Source: Paenibacillus alkalitolerans
GTDB lineage: Bacteria; Bacillota; Bacilli; Paenibacillales; YIM-B00363
Assembly (NCBI RefSeq): GCF_016482785.1
Contig: NZ_JAEMXM010000001.1
Coordinates: 310,001-374,000 of the forward strand
Length of the DNA stretch: 64,000 nucleotides
Direction of reading: 5' to 3'
The notes beneath the pieces are model-generated. The model did no database searches. It worked only from the letters and a program-made list of their open reading frames with translations, and was not told the DNA's origin. How positions within the stretch are numbered: position 1 is the stretch's first letter; each line of letters begins with the position of its first letter. This document shows positions 53,011 to 61,592 of this stretch, piece by piece. Both the position numbers and the translations under genes were made by a program.

Positions 53011-53862
53011 TTGGAACTAAGCGACCTGAAGTTATTTCAAGCAATTGCTGAAGAAGGAAGCATTTCTGGAGCTGCAGAGCGATTAGATTATGTTCAGTCC
53101 AATGTAACTGCAAGGTTACGTAGACTAGAGGATGAGTTGGGAGTCCTTCTTTTTTATAGAAGACCTAAAGGAGTTCAGATCACAGAAAAAGGCGCACTTT
53201 TCCGTAAGTATGTCGATTCAATTTTGCAAATGGCAGATGAGTCGATCAAAATACTTCAAGATCACGGTAAACCAAGTGGATCATTAAAAATAGGTGTTGT
53301 TGAAACGGTTACGTGCGGAAATTTCATGAACCTAATTGCTTCTTATCAATCGCGGTATGAACAAGTATCTCTCAGTTTAGAAACAGGCAATCCTCTTGAA
53401 TTAATGGAGAAGGTAAAGAACTTTGAATTAGATGCTGCTTTTGTAACAGGTGAGCTGACTATTACAAATTTCGTTACCGACTATTTATTAACGGATGAAA
53501 TTGTATTATTATCTGGCAGGACATTAGATGTCTCAGCTTTAATAGAGCAAAAGTGGGCGATCTCTCCAAGAGGTTGTCCTTTCAGAATGAAATTGGAACA
53601 ATGGTTGAAGGATGAGGGAGTTGCACTAAAGAACTTCATTGAGATTAGTTCATTAGAAACGATTTTAAGCAGTGTGAGAGCTGGGTTGACGTCCACCATT
53701 CTACCTAAATCGGTTTTAAAAGGTCCATATGAAGATTTACATGTGTACCCTATACCCGAATCGTATCAATTTATTGAAACAGGTCTTATCAGAAGAAGAG
53801 AAAAATATATGAGCTATGCTTACAAAGCTTTTGCAGATCTAGTTAAGGAGGAAGGCCTGTAA
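53011..53862 (+). CDS. LysR-family regulator
   Basis: 283 residues starting at TTG 53011, set by ATGGAGGTG 8 nt upstream. The N-terminal winged helix (ELSDLKLFQAIAEEGSISGAAERLDYVQSNVTARLRRLEDELG) is intact; residues about 90-280 form the periplasmic-binding-like effector domain (LKIGVVETVTCGNFMNLIASYQSRY). It is AT-rich, like the MerR-like gene and unlike the adjacent MFS gene. It points away from the MFS exporter, across the ATPase remnant, so it may or may not regulate it. Confidence 0.92.
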   Translation: MELSDLKLFQAIAEEGSISGAAERLDYVQSNVTARLRRLEDELGVLLFYRRPKGVQITEKGALFRKYVDSILQMADESIKILQDHGKPSGSLKIGVVETVTCGNFMNLIASYQSRYEQVSLSLETGNPLELMEKVKNFELDAAFVTGELTITNFVTDYLLTDEIVLLSGRTLDVSALIEQKWAISPRGCPFRMKLEQWLKDEGVALKNFIEISSLETILSSVRAGLTSTILPKSVLKGPYEDLHVYPIPESYQFIETGLIRRREKYMSYAYKAFADLVKEEGL

Positions 53863-53910
53863 AATGTAATGCCCCCCAATGTCAAGACACGAATTTCTGA
53901 GAAATAAGTT

Positions 53911-54120
53911 ATGTCCTCCTTCCAGTGGTTAGGAAGCGATCATGTACTGCAAAGAATGAGAGAATGTGAAGAGAAAGCAGACACTATAAACCCGAACAAA
54001 AAAGTTAAACACGACGGCTTTGGGTGGCTAAACGCGCGCGAGTGGTTCGATTTTGCCGTTATGCATGTCCAACATCACCTGCGTCAGAAGAGCGAACTGG
54101 AACAAAAGCTTGGGATTTGA
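53911..54120 (+). pseudogene. C-terminal scrap of a DinB-like protein
   Basis: 69 codons: GSDHVLQRMRECEEKADTIN, then GWLNAREWFDFAVMHVQHHL and RQKSELEQKLG. The last part fits the C-terminal helix of DinB_2-type metal-binding proteins, whose HxxxH is present here (HVQHH). The N-terminal two-thirds are lost. ATG 53911 has no good ribosome binding site. Confidence 0.55.
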
Positions 54121-54140
54121 AACGAACAGCTTCTTATTAC

Positions 54141-54168
54141 AAAAAAACCGGCTGCATTGCGCAGTCGG
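54141..54168 (-). terminator. Terminator of the long glycerophosphodiesterase gene
   Basis: CCGGCTGC and GCAGTCGG form an 8-bp stem with one mismatch. On the minus strand seven U follow. It starts 11 bp beyond the stop codon. Confidence 0.8.
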
Positions 54169-54178
54169 CCAACTAAAA

Positions 54179-57100
54179 TCACGCGTCGTCTCCATGTTCA
54201 TCGTCCGTATCGGAAGATCTGCCGGACTTCTTCGCTTCCACTCGAATCGTAAATTCGGTAAAGGCATCGCCGTATTTCACGTCCACTACGGTGGTGCCGG
54301 CACGCAAGCCGTGCAGCTTCCCATCCTCATAGACGGCAATCGATGCGTCGCGCGTTAAAAACTCGACTTCCTTCGTTACATCCAGAACTTTGCCTTCCGA
54401 AGCATAGATCACCCGTTTTACCTTCTTCTTCTGACCGACTTTCATCGTCAGCACATCAGGTTCCACCGTCATTGTGTACGGCTCTACCACTGCAATCTCG
54501 ATCGGCTGCGAATAAAGTGTATAAGTGCCGTTATCGCTCATCGTGACCGTGTACCGCAGCAATATGTGCGCAGAACCTTTCATTTTTCCCTTCAAAATGT
54601 TCCCGTCAACCTGTACCTCTTCCCCGCCGTCCAACAGCACGATCTCCGGAGTTACGACCGTTTCGCCGTTCGTATATGACACAAGCTTGGCCGACAGTGC
54701 CAGCTCGCCACCCTTCATTGCGACGTAGCGGCTCTGAAGCGGAGCGAGCGTATGCGCCCAGTTCGAGGACCATTGCGCGTAGTCCGTCGTCAGCCCGTAC
54801 GTTCCAAGTCTGAAATAAGTTAAATAATCGGCTTCGTTTCGGTACGTCCACGGCCAAACCGTCATGCCGCGATGTTTCGCCGCCTCCATAAAGTTGGCGC
54901 CGAGCCCGGGATAACTCGTGTTGAACGTCGTGTTTAGCGGGCCGATTGCCTTGAGCGTCGCCCTCAGCGACCTGTTAACGTTCGTCTCGTTCGCATAACC
55001 GCCCGTCAAGAAGCCTGCCGACATGCCCGGCATTTTCCGACCGAGCAGCTTCAACTGATCGGCGTTAAAGGAAATGACCGTCACTTGGTCCTCCACACCT
55101 TTCTCGGCAATCAGCCGCACCAGCGCGTCGACAATTTCCGGCTTGCTGCTCTTGATCTCTACAAAATGTGTGATATCTTTGCCCTTAAACTCATCGAACA
55201 TCTCGGCAAGCGTCGGAATCTTTGCATCCGGATATTGCTCTGGGAACTGTTTATTGGCTTTGAACTGCCTCAGCTCCTCCAAGGTGTAATCCTCGATGCG
55301 GCCGGTCCCCGTCGTCGTCCGGTCCAGTGTCGGGTCGTGCATAATGACGATATGGCCGTCTTTGGTCAAGTAAATATCCGTTTCAAGTATATCCGCCCCA
55401 TACTCGACTGCCAGCCGGTAGCCTTCCATCGTGTTTTCCGGCGCGAGCGACGGAATGCCGCGGTGGCCGATGACCCAAGGTTTCCGAATCAGGGCCGTTC
55501 CGCCCGTGTACACCTTCAACGCATCGAATGCCGCTGCAGGGGCGTCGGTGACGACGCCGTTCACGCCCGCTGTAATAAGGCGGTGCAGCGGCAGCGCTTC
55601 CCCCGTCTTGTCCGCAGCCCAAACTGTGATGAGCCGCTTTTGCAAATACCGGACTTGCGTAAGCGTCGCGGCGTTTTGCGGAAGCAGCGCAATCTTCGCC
55701 TGACTGTCGTTCGTGGCGCGGCTGATGTCCATCAGCTGTTCCGGCGTCGATGCCTCAGACCCGCGGAAGTCGACGATTCCTCGAATGATCGGATACTGCG
55801 ACCTCGCCTGCTTCACAAGCTCTCCGTTATTCGAAATGACGAACACGTCTTCCAGCCCCTGCGCCTTCAGATAACGGATTAATGCATCTATCGTCGCTTC
55901 GTCCTTCACATAGAAGGCGGGCATGACCTTCGTGCCGAACCGAGGAAGAATCTCATCCAGGCTGCCAAGCTCGATTTGTCCGTCACGGCTCGTGACCATC
56001 AAGCTGCTGTTCACTGTCACAATCGCCGTGGCGGGCAGCGTGCCGGCAGAATTCAGCACGGTAAGATCGTCGCTCGTCTCGATTTCCGTCACGATCGTCG
56101 GCGCAAGCACGATATCGCTTTCCGGTTCGGTCACGGTTACGAAACGGTCTGACGGCGCCGGCGGCAGCGGCTTCTCTTGAAGCGATATCTTTATATTGTC
56201 GACTCTCATATGGCTCCCATCCGCTTGTAGGCCGATGCGGCCCTTCTTGTAGCCGCCTGCAAGATCGTTATCGATCAGCAAATTATCGTTAATCCATTCC
56301 TGCACACGGTTGTCTTTCAGCTTGATGGTATAGCGGTACATTTTGCCCGGGTCGATCCGTTCCGTGAAAGAGGCACGGTCGTGGACGCTCCACTGATTGG
56401 CCGGCGTCCGTTCGGCAAACTCAACGCCGTTAACGGCTGTGGCGTCTTGTCTTACCGCCATCTGGTAATACGGATAGTTGCGGTTCTGCACCCGGTACAT
56501 GATGGAATGCCAGCGGGAGGCATTGTTCGCGGCCAAATGCGTCACGTCCGCTTCAATCTTGTAGTCGCCGAACATTCCTAAAAATTCGGGGAGCAGCACG
56601 CGCGACGGGTTATCCGGAGCGGTACTTGCGTCAAGCTCGAACGCGCCCGCCTTAACGCTGGCTTTGCTTGGCGTTGTGCCTTGGATGCGGCTCCAGCCTG
56701 GCGGCATCGTCCCTTCGGCGTCATCATCAAAGCTTGCCTCGTACAGCACATACTCCTCATCGTTCGAATCCTTTGCCACGATCAGAAGCTGAACGAAGAC
56801 ATCGCCGGCTTGAGCGGTTACGGTGTGGACTCCCTTTTGTTTGACGGCCAATTTTCCGCCCTCCACCGTTACTCCACTGCCGCTTGCGCTCCATGCTAGC
56901 TCGCTTCCGATAATTTCTCTGCTCGTCAAATCGTTATAATCGGCGGTGAAGGTAATCGTGCTTGGATCGACAGTTTGGCCGGTTTCGGCGAGCACGTATC
57001 CGTCACTATGTCTCAAGTAGACGATGGACGGGCCCGTTGCGGAAGGCGTTACCGTTATTTCACGCTGCACGGCAATCCGATCAAATACGGCCGTTATGGT

Positions 57101-58636
57101 GGCGATTCCTTCCCGCAGCGGATGGAGTGCGCCGTCCGTCACTTTAAGCACCGAATCATCCGAGGAGTAAAGCTTGAGCCGCCCGGACGGGATGCTGTCG
57201 TTGATTCCATCGGAGAAATAAACCGAAGCGGAGACTGTGATCGGTCCGGTGAACGCTTCGACGGAATCGGGCACGGCGAGCTCCATGCTTTCCGCATTAA
57301 TTCTCGTCACCTTCACATTGTCGAACGAAATTTTGCTCTGATCCCCTTGGAGGCCGACCTTTCCCCGCTCCAACAGATCGGCCGTAAAGCTGCGATCCAT
57401 CAGAAGCGTGTAGTCCTCCGCATTCTTCGGCTTGATATATTCCTTCACATTGTTGTCGAATACTCTCACCTTGAACGTATAATCCGCACCGAGCGCCAAC
57501 GGCTTCCATACTCCGCTGGCCGGAACGGACCAGCTGCCGTCCGGCTTGCGGTACGCAAGCTCGTACGTTCCGTTCTGACGTACGGCCATCTGATTGTACG
57601 GCTGCTTACCATTCGACGGCACCCGGAACATAACCGCGCCCCAACGCGAGTTGTTCAGCACGCTCTCAAAGCGTACGTCCGCTTCAATCGCGTAGTTGTC
57701 CCATTGAACGGGAGCGGTGATTCGGCCCTGCTTGGCGGAGGCGTTGCCTTCGAATACGAGCCTCCCGCCGCCGTACGTATCCTCCGTTACCGTCATCGGC
57801 GCCGTTCCCGCTGCCGCATCCGATATCCAGCCGAATGGAGTCTGACCGCTATCGTAAGTGTCGAAGCTCTCTTCAAGGAGTATATCGGTGACATTCCAGC
57901 TTACCGGCGGCGTATCCGCAAGCGTCAGCGTGCCGTAGCCGGACGTGTCGTTCCAGAACGAATCCGAGTTGTACGCGCTCCAGTAGCTCGACCTGCCGGT
58001 CTCTTCAAGCGCGTCCCGGTCAGTCACCCCGATATCAAAGCCAAGCTGGCGGCTTTTAAGCGGGTCGAAACCAAGCATATCCCAAGGGATGGCCGCTTCG
58101 GCCGTCCAACCGTCTGGTGTCGTAGAAATCGCGCGAAGAATTTTTTTCTCGTCCTTCGACGCATGATTCGGCGCCGCCCCGAAATAGAAGCTTGGCGTGA
58201 AGCTGTCCGGCGCGTACACGAACCCGATTTGCATGTCGTTCTCTGCGAAAGGAGCGGAACGGTGAAGCGTCGGATCGAAAAACATGCCGATATGATCCTG
58301 TTCGAACCAGTACCCGCTGCCATCGTGAATAAGTGTCTCGTCCTGCACCTTCACAGCGATATAAAGGTACTTGTAATCCCATAACATACTGAAAGATGAG
58401 TCCTGAAATTCGCCGCTTCCCATTCTGACCTCAATCGGTTCATACTTGCTCCATAGAGGCTCGTCCAACCGGCCGTCAATCAATGGAGCCGTAACCGTTC
58501 TGCCGATCGAGGATGCTTTTCTTTCAATTCCTCCAACAGCCTTTACCACCTCTCCCGAACCCGCGAGTGAAAACGGAAACGTTGCGAACCAAATGAGCGA
58601 GACTAATAACATGCAAAGCTGCCTTTGCTTACGCAC
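54179..58636 (-). CDS. Secreted multidomain glycerophosphodiester phosphodiesterase
   Basis: About 1485 residues (GTG 58636, AAAGGATG upstream). Signal peptide ending near FSLAGSG; a CBM9/DOMON-like domain (about 40-225, DGRLDEPLWSKYEP, KYLYIAVKVQD); two LamG-like sandwich domains (about 250-430 and 630-800), each with a Big-like Ig domain after or before it (about 450-620). A degenerate GDPD-like barrel half follows (about 830-1040, ending ITAGVNGVVTDAP). The active GDPD domain (about 1050-1290) has HRGIPSLAPENT and ETDIYLTKDGHIVIMHDPTLDRT with both catalytic His. Final Ig-like domains lead to a charged tail (KKSGRSSDTDDEHGDD). It hydrolyses glycerophosphodiesters, probably including teichoic-acid-like polymers, outside the cell. 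Alone in its transcription unit. Confidence 0.9.
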   Translation of the reverse strand: MRKQRQLCMLLVSLIWFATFPFSLAGSGEVVKAVGGIERKASSIGRTVTAPLIDGRLDEPLWSKYEPIEVRMGSGEFQDSSFSMLWDYKYLYIAVKVQDETLIHDGSGYWFEQDHIGMFFDPTLHRSAPFAENDMQIGFVYAPDSFTPSFYFGAAPNHASKDEKKILRAISTTPDGWTAEAAIPWDMLGFDPLKSRQLGFDIGVTDRDALEETGRSSYWSAYNSDSFWNDTSGYGTLTLADTPPVSWNVTDILLEESFDTYDSGQTPFGWISDAAAGTAPMTVTEDTYGGGRLVFEGNASAKQGRITAPVQWDNYAIEADVRFESVLNNSRWGAVMFRVPSNGKQPYNQMAVRQNGTYELAYRKPDGSWSVPASGVWKPLALGADYTFKVRVFDNNVKEYIKPKNAEDYTLLMDRSFTADLLERGKVGLQGDQSKISFDNVKVTRINAESMELAVPDSVEAFTGPITVSASVYFSDGINDSIPSGRLKLYSSDDSVLKVTDGALHPLREGIATITAVFDRIAVQREITVTPSATGPSIVYLRHSDGYVLAETGQTVDPSTITFTADYNDLTSREIIGSELAWSASGSGVTVEGGKLAVKQKGVHTVTAQAGDVFVQLLIVAKDSNDEEYVLYEASFDDDAEGTMPPGWSRIQGTTPSKASVKAGAFELDASTAPDNPSRVLLPEFLGMFGDYKIEADVTHLAANNASRWHSIMYRVQNRNYPYYQMAVRQDATAVNGVEFAERTPANQWSVHDRASFTERIDPGKMYRYTIKLKDNRVQEWINDNLLIDNDLAGGYKKGRIGLQADGSHMRVDNIKISLQEKPLPPAPSDRFVTVTEPESDIVLAPTIVTEIETSDDLTVLNSAGTLPATAIVTVNSSLMVTSRDGQIELGSLDEILPRFGTKVMPAFYVKDEATIDALIRYLKAQGLEDVFVISNNGELVKQARSQYPIIRGIVDFRGSEASTPEQLMDISRATNDSQAKIALLPQNAATLTQVRYLQKRLITVWAADKTGEALPLHRLITAGVNGVVTDAPAAAFDALKVYTGGTALIRKPWVIGHRGIPSLAPENTMEGYRLAVEYGADILETDIYLTKDGHIVIMHDPTLDRTTTGTGRIEDYTLEELRQFKANKQFPEQYPDAKIPTLAEMFDEFKGKDITHFVEIKSSKPEIVDALVRLIAEKGVEDQVTVISFNADQLKLLGRKMPGMSAGFLTGGYANETNVNRSLRATLKAIGPLNTTFNTSYPGLGANFMEAAKHRGMTVWPWTYRNEADYLTYFRLGTYGLTTDYAQWSSNWAHTLAPLQSRYVAMKGGELALSAKLVSYTNGETVVTPEIVLLDGGEEVQVDGNILKGKMKGSAHILLRYTVTMSDNGTYTLYSQPIEIAVVEPYTMTVEPDVLTMKVGQKKKVKRVIYASEGKVLDVTKEVEFLTRDASIAVYEDGKLHGLRAGTTVVDVKYGDAFTEFTIRVEAKKSGRSSDTDDEHGDDA

Positions 58637-58876
58637 GCTGACTTCATCCTTTCTACTAAAAAATGCTTCCGCGGTCAACATACCAATGAAAGGTTATCGA
58701 CATATCAACGGAAAGCTAAGAAATTATGAAGTCGGACAAGCTCCTGGAACTTAATTAAAGGGATGTTTCGTCAACAAATTTTTAATAACATGGCGAAGAG
58801 GAGTTATTTCCCTCATATAGAATGGTTAATGGAGAATCAAAAGACCATGTCGAGACCGTATTGAAGGAGGAAGCTT

Positions 58877-59896
58877 ATGCCCATCCACCCCTATGGTGTG
58901 CTCAAATGTAAAGCGATCGACCGGCGTCTCGGCACCAAAGAGAACGCTCACTACCAGGTGTACGCTACCGCAAATAACGAACATTTTCGTATCGCAATCA
59001 ATGTCAAGTCGCAACTGAGCCCGTCCGAGCTATTGTACTGTACGGTTGAACAATTTCAGCATTTCGTGACAGCTGAATTGCCAGCTGTACCATTTGGTTT
59101 TACACCGCTGGCAAGCAAGCCTGACGGACCGGCGCTCGATTATATCCGCAGCAATTTGTTCGATAGTCGCGACATGGTGCCGCTTGCTTTCGACATACCG
59201 GGACAAGAGAACGATCTGAACGAGAAGCTTGACTTCTACATCAAGCGCGCGATGGAAACGGATGATGCCGTTTTGTACGCATTCGGGGAAAGGTGGGGAC
59301 CCGAACCCGGCAAGAAGGACAAAATTTTCGGATTCGACCCCGGCAACGGCATTCACAATATTCATATGAATCAAGGCAACAGCGACAGGTTTACGAAAGA
59401 TGACGGCGTCTACCAAGACGGGGGGCTGTTGATTCATTTCCCGTCGGAAGACAGGTGGATCGCGGTATTTCTCGCATTTCAGTCCCAATCTTGGCATACC
59501 GACGATCAGACAGGACGTGCAATTGCCGGTCCCGATGAAGATACAGTTCCGGATACCGGTGCGAGGCCGTTTCCAGTGGAAGGCGGCATTCGAATCGCCG
59601 GAGCCATCGTTATACCTGAGGGTGACGGCAACGAAACGGTTACGCTGCTGAATGCTTCCAACCGGGACGTAGACCTGACAGGATGGGCAATTGCCAATAA
59701 GGTGAAGCAGAGATACAAACTGCAGGGCTTCATCCAACCCGGACAGTTTATGTCTATCCCTATAATTGGGCAGAGTTCGGGATTCCTCCGAAACAAGGGG
59801 GATATTATCACCCTACTCGACCAACGCGGCCTGAAAGTCGATGGAGTCTCTTATACGAAGCACCAGGTAAAACCAGGCTGGACAGTACTCTTTTGA
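58877..59896 (+). CDS. YukJ-like protein (DUF2278) with lamin-tail domain
   Basis: 339 residues; GAAGGAGG 6 nt before ATG 58877. The N-terminal 215 residues match the YukJ/DUF2278 family (GVLKCKAIDRRLGTKENAHYQVYATANNEHFRIAINVKSQ; HNIHMNQGN; FQSQSWHTDD). The C-terminal about 110 residues look like a lamin-tail domain (VTLLNASNRDVDLTGWAIANK). No signal peptide. Function of the family is not established; LTD fusions suggest binding to other macromolecules. Divergent from the glycerophosphodiesterase gene, 240 bp away. Confidence 0.85.
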   Translation: MPIHPYGVLKCKAIDRRLGTKENAHYQVYATANNEHFRIAINVKSQLSPSELLYCTVEQFQHFVTAELPAVPFGFTPLASKPDGPALDYIRSNLFDSRDMVPLAFDIPGQENDLNEKLDFYIKRAMETDDAVLYAFGERWGPEPGKKDKIFGFDPGNGIHNIHMNQGNSDRFTKDDGVYQDGGLLIHFPSEDRWIAVFLAFQSQSWHTDDQTGRAIAGPDEDTVPDTGARPFPVEGGIRIAGAIVIPEGDGNETVTLLNASNRDVDLTGWAIANKVKQRYKLQGFIQPGQFMSIPIIGQSSGFLRNKGDIITLLDQRGLKVDGVSYTKHQVKPGWTVLF

Positions 59897-59973
59897 GATC
59901 ATACAAATAAGAGAGCTGCCTTCCGGTAATCACATACACTATGCTCGTACATACGATTTTTTTGGATCAAACA

Positions 59974-60009
59974 CGAACAACCGAACCTAATTAAGGATCG
60001 GTTGTTTCG
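59974..60009 (+). terminator. Terminator after the YukJ-like gene
   Basis: CGAACAACCGA pairs with TCGGTTGTTTCG (one mismatch), followed by TTTACC. Lies 78 bp after the stop codon. Confidence 0.6.
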
Positions 60010-60029
60010 TTTACCATAAAAATAAAAAT

Positions 60030-60050
60030 CCCGCTGAACCGATCAGCGGG
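60030..60050 (-). terminator. Terminator of the 34-residue membrane protein
   Basis: CCCGCTGA and TCAGCGGG around a 5-nt loop; on the minus strand ATTTTTATTTTT follows. Ends 8 bp beyond the small gene's stop codon. Confidence 0.85.
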
Positions 60051-60058
60051 ACCGTATT

Positions 60059-60163
60059 TTACTCTGGCCAGTCATTCTTAACTACGTCACTAATCCAAAT
60101 ATACATCGCTCCTACGAGGAGAGCACCGAGCCCAACGATCCCAAAAACGATATACCAGACCAT
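60059..60163 (-). CDS. 34-residue single-helix membrane protein
   Basis: From ATG 60163, GGGGCGGTGAA upstream, the frame reads MVWYIVFGIVGLGALLVGAM followed by YIWISDVVKNDWPE, then TAA. A single transmembrane helix with a negative tail. A strong ribosome binding site, a clean terminator directly behind and a sensible composition make this a convincing small gene of unknown function. Confidence 0.7.
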   Translation of the reverse strand: MVWYIVFGIVGLGALLVGAMYIWISDVVKNDWPE

Positions 60164-60472
60164 TTCACCGCCCCATTATCCTTGATTTGGATTTAGCATT
60201 TACATCCCGGTGCACTTTCCTTTTCAAATATCCATGGTTTGTTGTATTCCGAATCTAGTGTGAAAAGACGTCATAATTCTAATGTTAAGACATCATTCTT
60301 AAGAGTTATGTTTCCATCATTCGTATGACTACTTAAATATACCTCAATATTGTTATTCTATAAGTTTCGTATAATTTTTCAATAGTCACGTAATAACTTT
60401 CTCATTCTCTGACATTCTTTATCCTCCCTAAGCCAACTTGCTGGTTTTGCCGGCGACGTTGGCACTACCCGT
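60164..60472. other. Intergenic region
   Basis: About 300 bp, AT-rich, without a coding frame that I can support. It contains the leader of the 34-residue gene and the 3' flank of the next gene. No hairpin stands out. Confidence 0.4.
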
Positions 60473-61021
60473 CTAAGCTAGTTCTTTCCCCGCTTTACGC
60501 ACTAGCGCAAAGATCGTCAACTCCACAATTACAGACAGTACAATGAGCAGAATGTACAGTGCGTACCATTCACTTTCAAAGTTCATTGAAAAAGGAATCG
60601 CAAACAGCATCAAACCGCAAACCGCCAGATAAAAGCGCCACCTCAATTTGGCTGATTCACGCAAGCTGCCGTTTCCTGCAAATTTCGCAAGCGTACCGAT
60701 CCCTCTGCAGATAAAGAACACCAGGAACAACTTAAGGAGCCCCTCCAATACAGATAAGAGCATCATGAAACCGGGCTCCACCGAAATCACTACCCCTGGT
60801 CTTGCAGGAATGTAAACACTTGGGGCTGACACGAAAATGAGGAATATCGCGATACATTTTGCCGTACGGAAATCATTATGTTTCTCCTCCTCCAACGCGC
60901 TCAAGGCTGCTGCCGCCATGAAATAACCGATGAAGTCGGCCAGCAAATCGATGGATTGGATGCGAAAGTCCAGTATGGTTAACAAGAGACCCCAAGCCAG
61001 TTTATTGTAATGACGCGCCAA
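60473..61021 (-). CDS. Polytopic membrane protein of unknown function
   Basis: 182 residues with about five hydrophobic helices (LLADFIGYFMAAAAL; MMLLSVLEGLLKLFLVFFIC; FYLAVCGLMLFAIPF; LYILLIVLSVIVELTIFAL). The start is TTG 61021 with GAGGGGG 9 nt upstream; this overlaps nothing but directly follows the small frame at 61037-61183. No family recognised; similar proteins are common in Paenibacillus. Confidence 0.75.
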   Translation of the reverse strand: MARHYNKLAWGLLLTILDFRIQSIDLLADFIGYFMAAAALSALEEEKHNDFRTAKCIAIFLIFVSAPSVYIPARPGVVISVEPGFMMLLSVLEGLLKLFLVFFICRGIGTLAKFAGNGSLRESAKLRWRFYLAVCGLMLFAIPFSMNFESEWYALYILLIVLSVIVELTIFALVRKAGKELA

Positions 61022-61036
61022 TGTGATGAGCCCCCT

Positions 61037-61183
61037 CTATTTCGAATCCCGAACCAACTTCTTGATTACCCGTTCATCCGGATATGGGTCGGAATGAATC
61101 GGGATCGTGCTTACCTCCCTATCTCCCTCCGGAAGCTCAAGCTCCATACGAATATCCAATTTATAAAATGTAGTCGGGGTCAC
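61037..61183 (-). CDS. Possible 48-residue protein upstream of the membrane protein gene
   Basis: GTG 61183 opens TPTTFYKLDIRMELELPEGD and the frame ends at RDSK, 15 nt before the TTG of the next gene. Its stop is immediately followed by that gene's ribosome binding site, as expected in an operon. No clear Shine-Dalgarno for GTG; perhaps the tail of a damaged gene. A TATACT box lies upstream at about 61203. Confidence 0.4.
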   Translation of the reverse strand: MTPTTFYKLDIRMELELPEGDREVSTIPIHSDPYPDERVIKKLVRDSK

Positions 61184-61592
61184 GCCAACATTTTAACGAA
61201 AGTATACGCTAAGCCTTCAGAATAGCTTAGGATATTATCTTACTCTTAGACTGAAACGTGTGTCTCCCGAAGTATAAGCCGAAAGCTTGCTAGTATCACA
61301 TAGAACTGCTGCGTCCAGGGAAATAGGAGACCAAAGTCATTATTCCCTTTTTTCAAGGGCTTAGCGGTGGTCATTAGGTGTTTTCAAAACGTAGATGATA
61401 GCTACTCCTACTGTGGAGTTGTATTATTATGTCTCGAATAGCATGCTTTTCGAAAGTTGAGAAGAACAACTTTATAAAAACCAGCGGTGTTGGAAGTTCG
61501 GAGTGGCTGAATTAAAATCGGACAGCGACTCGCTGCCGCCGAAGAAGAAAATACCAAGCGTTGCTCGACAAACGGCGCAACAAGGAATGCCC
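61184..61592. other. Intergenic region
   Basis: No gene supported. A plus-strand frame near 61500-61600 (LKSDSDSLPPKKKIPSVARQ) has no start signal. The region holds the 3' end flank of the big ATPase regulator. Confidence 0.4.

Noticed and set aside
56975-58384. 469-codon plus-strand frame opposite the glycerophosphodiesterase gene
   Set aside because: It is the complement of a gene with clear domains; its sequence is Arg/His-rich without any motif, and it has no ribosome binding site.
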